This document shows positions 63,901-64,000 of a stretch of DNA of 64,000 nucleotides, one piece after another. The translations under genes were made by a program, and so were the position numbers. The stretch is from Haliclona indistincta (taxonomy: Eukaryota; Porifera; Demospongiae; Haplosclerida; Chalinidae). Each line of letters begins with the position of its first letter. Within the stretch, counting starts at the first letter, position 1. Below the pieces are notes generated by a model, which saw only the letters and a program-made list of their open reading frames with translations, searched no databases and had not been told where the DNA came from. The stretch spans positions 10,583,152-10,647,151 of the forward strand of contig OZ024784.1 of assembly GCA_964017065.1 (NCBI GenBank), written 5' to 3'.

Positions 63901-64000
63901 GTCAGACGGCTAGATCATTTGATAATCAAAGAATTACCACTGGGAATACTAGTGATAGATGGACTACACATGATCGTCATACTGGCTCTCACTCAACTCA
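31114..64000 (+). CDS. XRN1: 5'-3' exoribonuclease 1, XRN1 (3' end outside window)
   Basis: XRN1 degrades decapped 5'-monophosphate RNA in the cytoplasm, with decapping factors. Twenty-six exons in consistent phase give about 1,189 residues; human XRN1 has about 1,700, so the low-complexity C-terminus lies beyond the window. The start [18 protein letters not shown] is the family N-terminus. Catalytic acidic residues are intact: D35 in [14 protein letters not shown] (two Glu), YGLDADL (two Asp) and VGNDFIP (Asp). Basic-pocket sequence [15 protein letters not shown] is also intact. Further on come conserved blocks [26 protein letters not shown] and the SH3-like [14 protein letters not shown]. 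Introns are either 46-57 bp or long and filled with mobile DNA. Nothing suggests inactivation. Confidence 0.97.
32586..33850. repeat. 1.27-kb foldback element in XRN1 intron 2
   Basis: The left arm, about 32586-33196, is the reverse complement of about 33261-33850. It begins ACAGTGCTTCCAGTCTAAAC and the far end reads GTTTAGACTGGAAGCACTGT. Arms of roughly 600 bp differ by scattered substitutions and small gaps, with a ~64-bp spacer that itself holds TACGGGTAT/ATCCGTATA partial repeats. No long open frame. It makes up half of the 2,553-bp intron. Confidence 0.92.
37015..37672. repeat. 0.65-kb foldback element in XRN1 intron 9
   Basis: Left arm about 37015-37318 and right arm about 37364-37672 are inverted copies (ATTAATGATATTCATGAC versus GTCATGAATATGATTAAT; inner CTGCTCGTACACGAT versus ATCGCGTACGAGCAG). 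The right side continues GTCCGCCACCTTAA, matching the terminus of the TTAA-targeting element at 43140, but the left side lacks it. Confidence 0.88.
37780..38048. mobile_element. Partial TTAACCC-family copy
   Basis: Ends ACTAAAGGGTTAA at 38036-38048 after a CAATTTCGTCAAAATAATTCAG block. The left boundary is uncertain and no matching left end is seen. Confidence 0.35.
38552..47019 (+). CDS. XRN1: XRN1 exons 10-16: second conserved region and PAZ/Tudor-like part
   Basis: Exons: 38552-38778, 40548-40704, 41841-41960, 42474-42646, 42699-42825, 46764-46859, 46916-47019. They encode the acidic spacer and [20 protein letters not shown], then [78 protein letters not shown] and [13 protein letters not shown], all near-identical to known XRN1. 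The [12 protein letters not shown] block contributes to the active-site wall in solved XRN1 structures. Intron 14 (3.9 kb) carries the nested foldback and MITE described below. Confidence 0.95.
38979..39275. repeat. Repeat shared by XRN1 introns 10 and 11 (copy A)
   Basis: Blocks such as GCTCAGGCTC, AATGTT-TTAT, GACTTTCGTAGG, GAAGAATAGGAATCGCAAAA, CAGCCGTGTTTT and TTAACC in this order recur at 41440-41705. No coding capacity. Confidence 0.5.
41100..41705. repeat. Repeat cluster in XRN1 intron 11 (copy B and a second family)
   Basis: 41440-41705 parallels 38979-39275. Upstream, about 41105-41320 shares AATCATGCCATAACTCA, GAACA-AGCTT and GTGGCTC-CCCAC blocks with 48160-48400 in intron 16. Boundaries are approximate. 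Confidence 0.45.
43128..43445 (-). other. Conserved open frame in foldback arm (105 codons)
   Basis: The left arm read on the minus strand and the right arm on the plus strand (43582-43896) both encode a frame containing [20 protein letters not shown] and LFLGVE; part recurs at 45063-45254 (minus). Three copies stay open, but two are inverted duplicates, so openness is not independent evidence. No domain is recognised. Possibly coding, more likely incidental. Confidence 0.25.
43140..43857. mobile_element. Foldback element with GGTGGCGG ends inserted at TTAA
   Basis: The element begins GGTGGCGGTGTACCCG and ends CGGGTATACCGCCACC. TTAA stands on both sides (43136-43139 and 43858-43861), whereas the uninterrupted host MITE has one TTAA (46472-46475). 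Arms of about 300 bp flank a ~117-bp spacer. TTAA duplication is the hallmark of piggyBac-type transposition; no transposase is encoded here. Confidence 0.9.
43955..44138. other. Intronic sequence without recognised feature
   Basis: No exon or repeat end recognised in this short segment between two repeats. Confidence 0.4.
44139..44300. repeat. Hairpin repeat (~60-bp arms)
   Basis: AGGAGTAATAACAAAACAAT at 44139 returns as ATGGTTTTGTTATTACTCCT ending near 44300, with GTAACATTGGATTTGT / ACAAATCCAATGTTAC further in. The loop is about 40 bp. Confidence 0.85.
44958..45334. mobile_element. Half copy of the GGTGGCGG foldback element
   Basis: It starts TTAA-GGTGGCGGTATAGCCG and matches the left arm plus most of the spacer of 43140-43857, then stops at TTTGTCG, just where the second arm would follow. 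It could be a truncated copy or an ancestral one-armed form. Confidence 0.85.
46381..46570. mobile_element. Intact 190-bp MITE, TACCGTATAGCCGG ends
   Basis: Fourteen-base perfect terminal inverted repeats (TACCGTATAGCCGG / CCGGCTATACGGTA). It is the uninterrupted counterpart of 43045-43954 and supplies the empty target site for the foldback insertion. Non-coding. Confidence 0.9.
46579..46732. repeat. CG-rich inverted repeat
   Basis: GGGCATTAACCGACATTAAT at 46596 and ATTAATGTCGGTTAATGCCC ending at about 46717 are inverted copies, with TATTGCCCT/AGGGCAATA outside. It abuts the MITE at 46381-46570 and stands out in base composition. Confidence 0.8.
47020..47130. repeat. GAAGCACC-ended repeat at the donor of XRN1 exon 16
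   Basis: Immediately after GTAAT comes ATGAAGCACCAAAGGTGCAG, the reverse complement of the end at 17633-17655 and 30340-30358. A further block resembles CTACAGCTATT of that family inverted. Confidence 0.6.
48704..49186. mobile_element. Harbinger-type MITE, 483 bp, TTA target duplication
   Basis: Terminal repeats CAGCCCGTTTACACTTG and CAAGTGTAAACGCGCTG (16 of 17 bases complementary) are flanked by TTA at 48701-48703 and 49187-49189. Three-base TTA duplications are typical of PIF/Harbinger elements. Several GAACGGTTC-type palindromes lie inside. No transposase. Confidence 0.8.
49541..49630. repeat. 55-bp tandem duplication
   Basis: TGAGGAGTGATCAGTTTGAA and the following CTTCCGGTCCT appear at 49541 and again at 49596, exactly 55 bp apart. 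Confidence 0.85.
49733..64000 (+). CDS. XRN1: XRN1 exons 17-26: SH3-like and middle region
   Basis: Exons: 49733-49846, 53100-53388, 53435-53643, 57279-57342, 57393-57475, 57522-57605, 58530-58662, 59273-59332, 60522-60654, 63778 to beyond 64000. Landmarks are [69 protein letters not shown] and the SH3-like strand [34 protein letters not shown]. The acceptor of exon 18 is TTTTTTTTGAAAG, with a good pyrimidine tract but an unusual AAAG end. The last exon is still open at 64000. Confidence 0.93.
51014..51890 (-). pseudogene. Ty3/gypsy-type integrase relic
   Basis: On the minus strand, successive frames give [15 protein letters not shown] (with a core Asp), [18 protein letters not shown] (with the core Glu) and a downstream [11 protein letters not shown] block, the usual order in Ty3/gypsy integrases. 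The frames are offset, with at least two shifts, and no LTRs, reverse transcriptase or gag are seen, so it is a dead fragment. It lies antisense in XRN1 intron 17. Confidence 0.8.
52290..52672. repeat. Inverted-repeat element in XRN1 intron 17
   Basis: ATTGTTGATATTCTTAG...CTCGATCTCTCCATAAGAGT at 52297-52340 is the inverse of ACTCTTATGGAGAGATCGAG...AATATTAACAAC at 52635-52670. Related half-segments occur at 51987-52065 and 46107-46165. Confidence 0.8.
54299..54419. repeat. Near-perfect hairpin, 121 bp
   Basis: GTGCTCTACGTGATTTATGG at 54300 and CCATAAATCACGTAGAGCAC ending at 54419 are exact inverted copies; GATAAAGCACGAGGC / GCCGAGTGCTTTATC pairs inside. An adjacent 111-codon frame (54482-54817) is unrecognised and probably incidental. 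Confidence 0.9.
55694..56262. mobile_element. TTAACCC-ended element, copy 2
   Basis: Begins TTAACCCTTTAAACTAAATC and ends TTGAAGGGTTAA. It is alignable with 61-659 along its length, including CAAATATCTCGTGTGTCT and the TGACGCCAAATGGCGTCA subterminal hairpin. It directly abuts the minisatellite. Confidence 0.8.
56262..57113. repeat. 26-bp minisatellite, about 33 copies, two unit types
   Basis: Every unit starts AGTGTCTTCTTGTATTT (rarely ACCATCTTC or GTGTTTC variants) and ends either CATCATCAT or CATTAACAT. The two types are intermixed, often alternating. It lies in XRN1 intron 19 (53644-57278). Units have no spacer structure, so it is not a CRISPR array. Confidence 0.95.
57985..58335. mobile_element. 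Inverted-repeat element ending CCGCCACCTTAA
   Basis: TCAGGAGTGCATATAAGGAA near 57993 is mirrored by TTCCTTTTATGCACTCCTGG near 58280-58302; the segment then reads CACCCGCCACCTTAA at about 58319-58333, the same terminus as the TTAA-targeting family. Related starts occur at about 30013 and 50316. Confidence 0.55.
59497..59812. mobile_element. GGGGGGCT/AGCCCCCC repeat
   Basis: Starts AAAGGCGTAGACAACTTTTG, contains CTGGGGGGGCTAAAAAGGCG, a (CATA)n tract at about 59689-59718, then GGGGGGGCTGAAGCCCCCCC and ends CCTTGCCTACACCC. The imperfect GGCGTAG / CTACACC ends suggest a non-autonomous element. Lies in XRN1 intron 24. Confidence 0.55.
61397..61568. repeat. 53-bp tandem repeat, about three copies
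   Basis: GACCCTCCCGA...CCTTAGGCTTAGCAAGGGCC starts at 61397, 61450 and 61503, with a fourth start AACCCTCCCAA at 61556. Period is 53 bp. GC-rich relative to surroundings; in XRN1 intron 25. Confidence 0.9.
62221..62823. mobile_element. Element with perfect 25-bp terminal inverted repeats
   Basis: AGAGAATTTTAGTTTGCCGT opens the element and its exact complement closes it at 62823; the match covers 25 bases. AAT on both sides could be a 3-bp target duplication. No transposase frame is recognised. Confidence 0.85.
62831..63212. mobile_element. Element with ~90-bp terminal inverted repeats
   Basis: GTGTAGGGATGACACTTGCA at 62831 and TGCAAGTGTCATCCCTACAC ending at 63212 are exact inverted ends, and pairing continues inward (CAAGTATCCCTACATCAGTG against CACTGATGTAGGAATACTTG). 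Three ~40-60-bp internal repeats contain GATGAAGTAATTGA-type blocks. It sits 7 bp after the preceding element. Confidence 0.85.

Overview
This window is nuclear DNA from an animal. It carries three protein genes on the + strand, head to tail: a FAM149B1-like gene (about 4.7-12.6 kb), a divergent inositol 1,4,5-trisphosphate receptor (ITPR) homologue (12.8-29.2 kb, 64 predicted exons) and XRN1, the cytoplasmic 5'-3' exoribonuclease (31.1 kb to beyond the right edge). Most introns are only 41-60 bp, AT-rich and GT-AG, and the proteins are clearly metazoan but distant from vertebrate ones. That fits an early-branching animal, most likely a demosponge; the species cannot be read from the sequence alone.

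Layout. 1-4.7 kb is transposon debris: a TTAACCC-ended element, a composite inverted-repeat element with a tRNA-headed SINE-like insert, and a retroelement pol relic. 4.7-12.6 kb holds the FAM149B1-like gene, whose 5' end is unresolved behind a foldback element. Only about 155 bp separate its stop codon from the ITPR-like start. The ITPR-like gene runs to 29,188. The 1.9 kb before XRN1 contains a minus-strand exon-like relic with a scrambled partial copy. XRN1 has 26 exons in the window, and its introns are either about 50 bp or 1-4 kb and full of mobile DNA: foldback palindromes, MITEs with clear TSDs, a Ty3/gypsy integrase relic and a 26-bp minisatellite.

Function. The genes are not obviously a pathway: FAM149B1 is a ciliary protein, ITPR is an ER calcium-release channel and XRN1 is the main cytoplasmic mRNA-decay nuclease. 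The most interesting coding feature is the ITPR-like channel. It keeps the overall ITPR order and the ICGL...HVKEAHSMW zinc-finger linker, but its pore reads NPPLGD where canonical receptors have GGGVGD. It has a very short luminal loop, lacks most of the basic residues that coordinate IP3, and ends soon after the DFFPR motif without the usual coiled-coil tail. The most interesting non-coding feature is a set of long foldback elements. One is inserted at TTAA inside a second MITE whose uninterrupted copy lies 2.4 kb downstream, so target site and duplication can be read directly.

Exon boundaries were worked out by hand from splice consensus, reading-frame continuity and remembered family similarity. 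No alignment or search was run.
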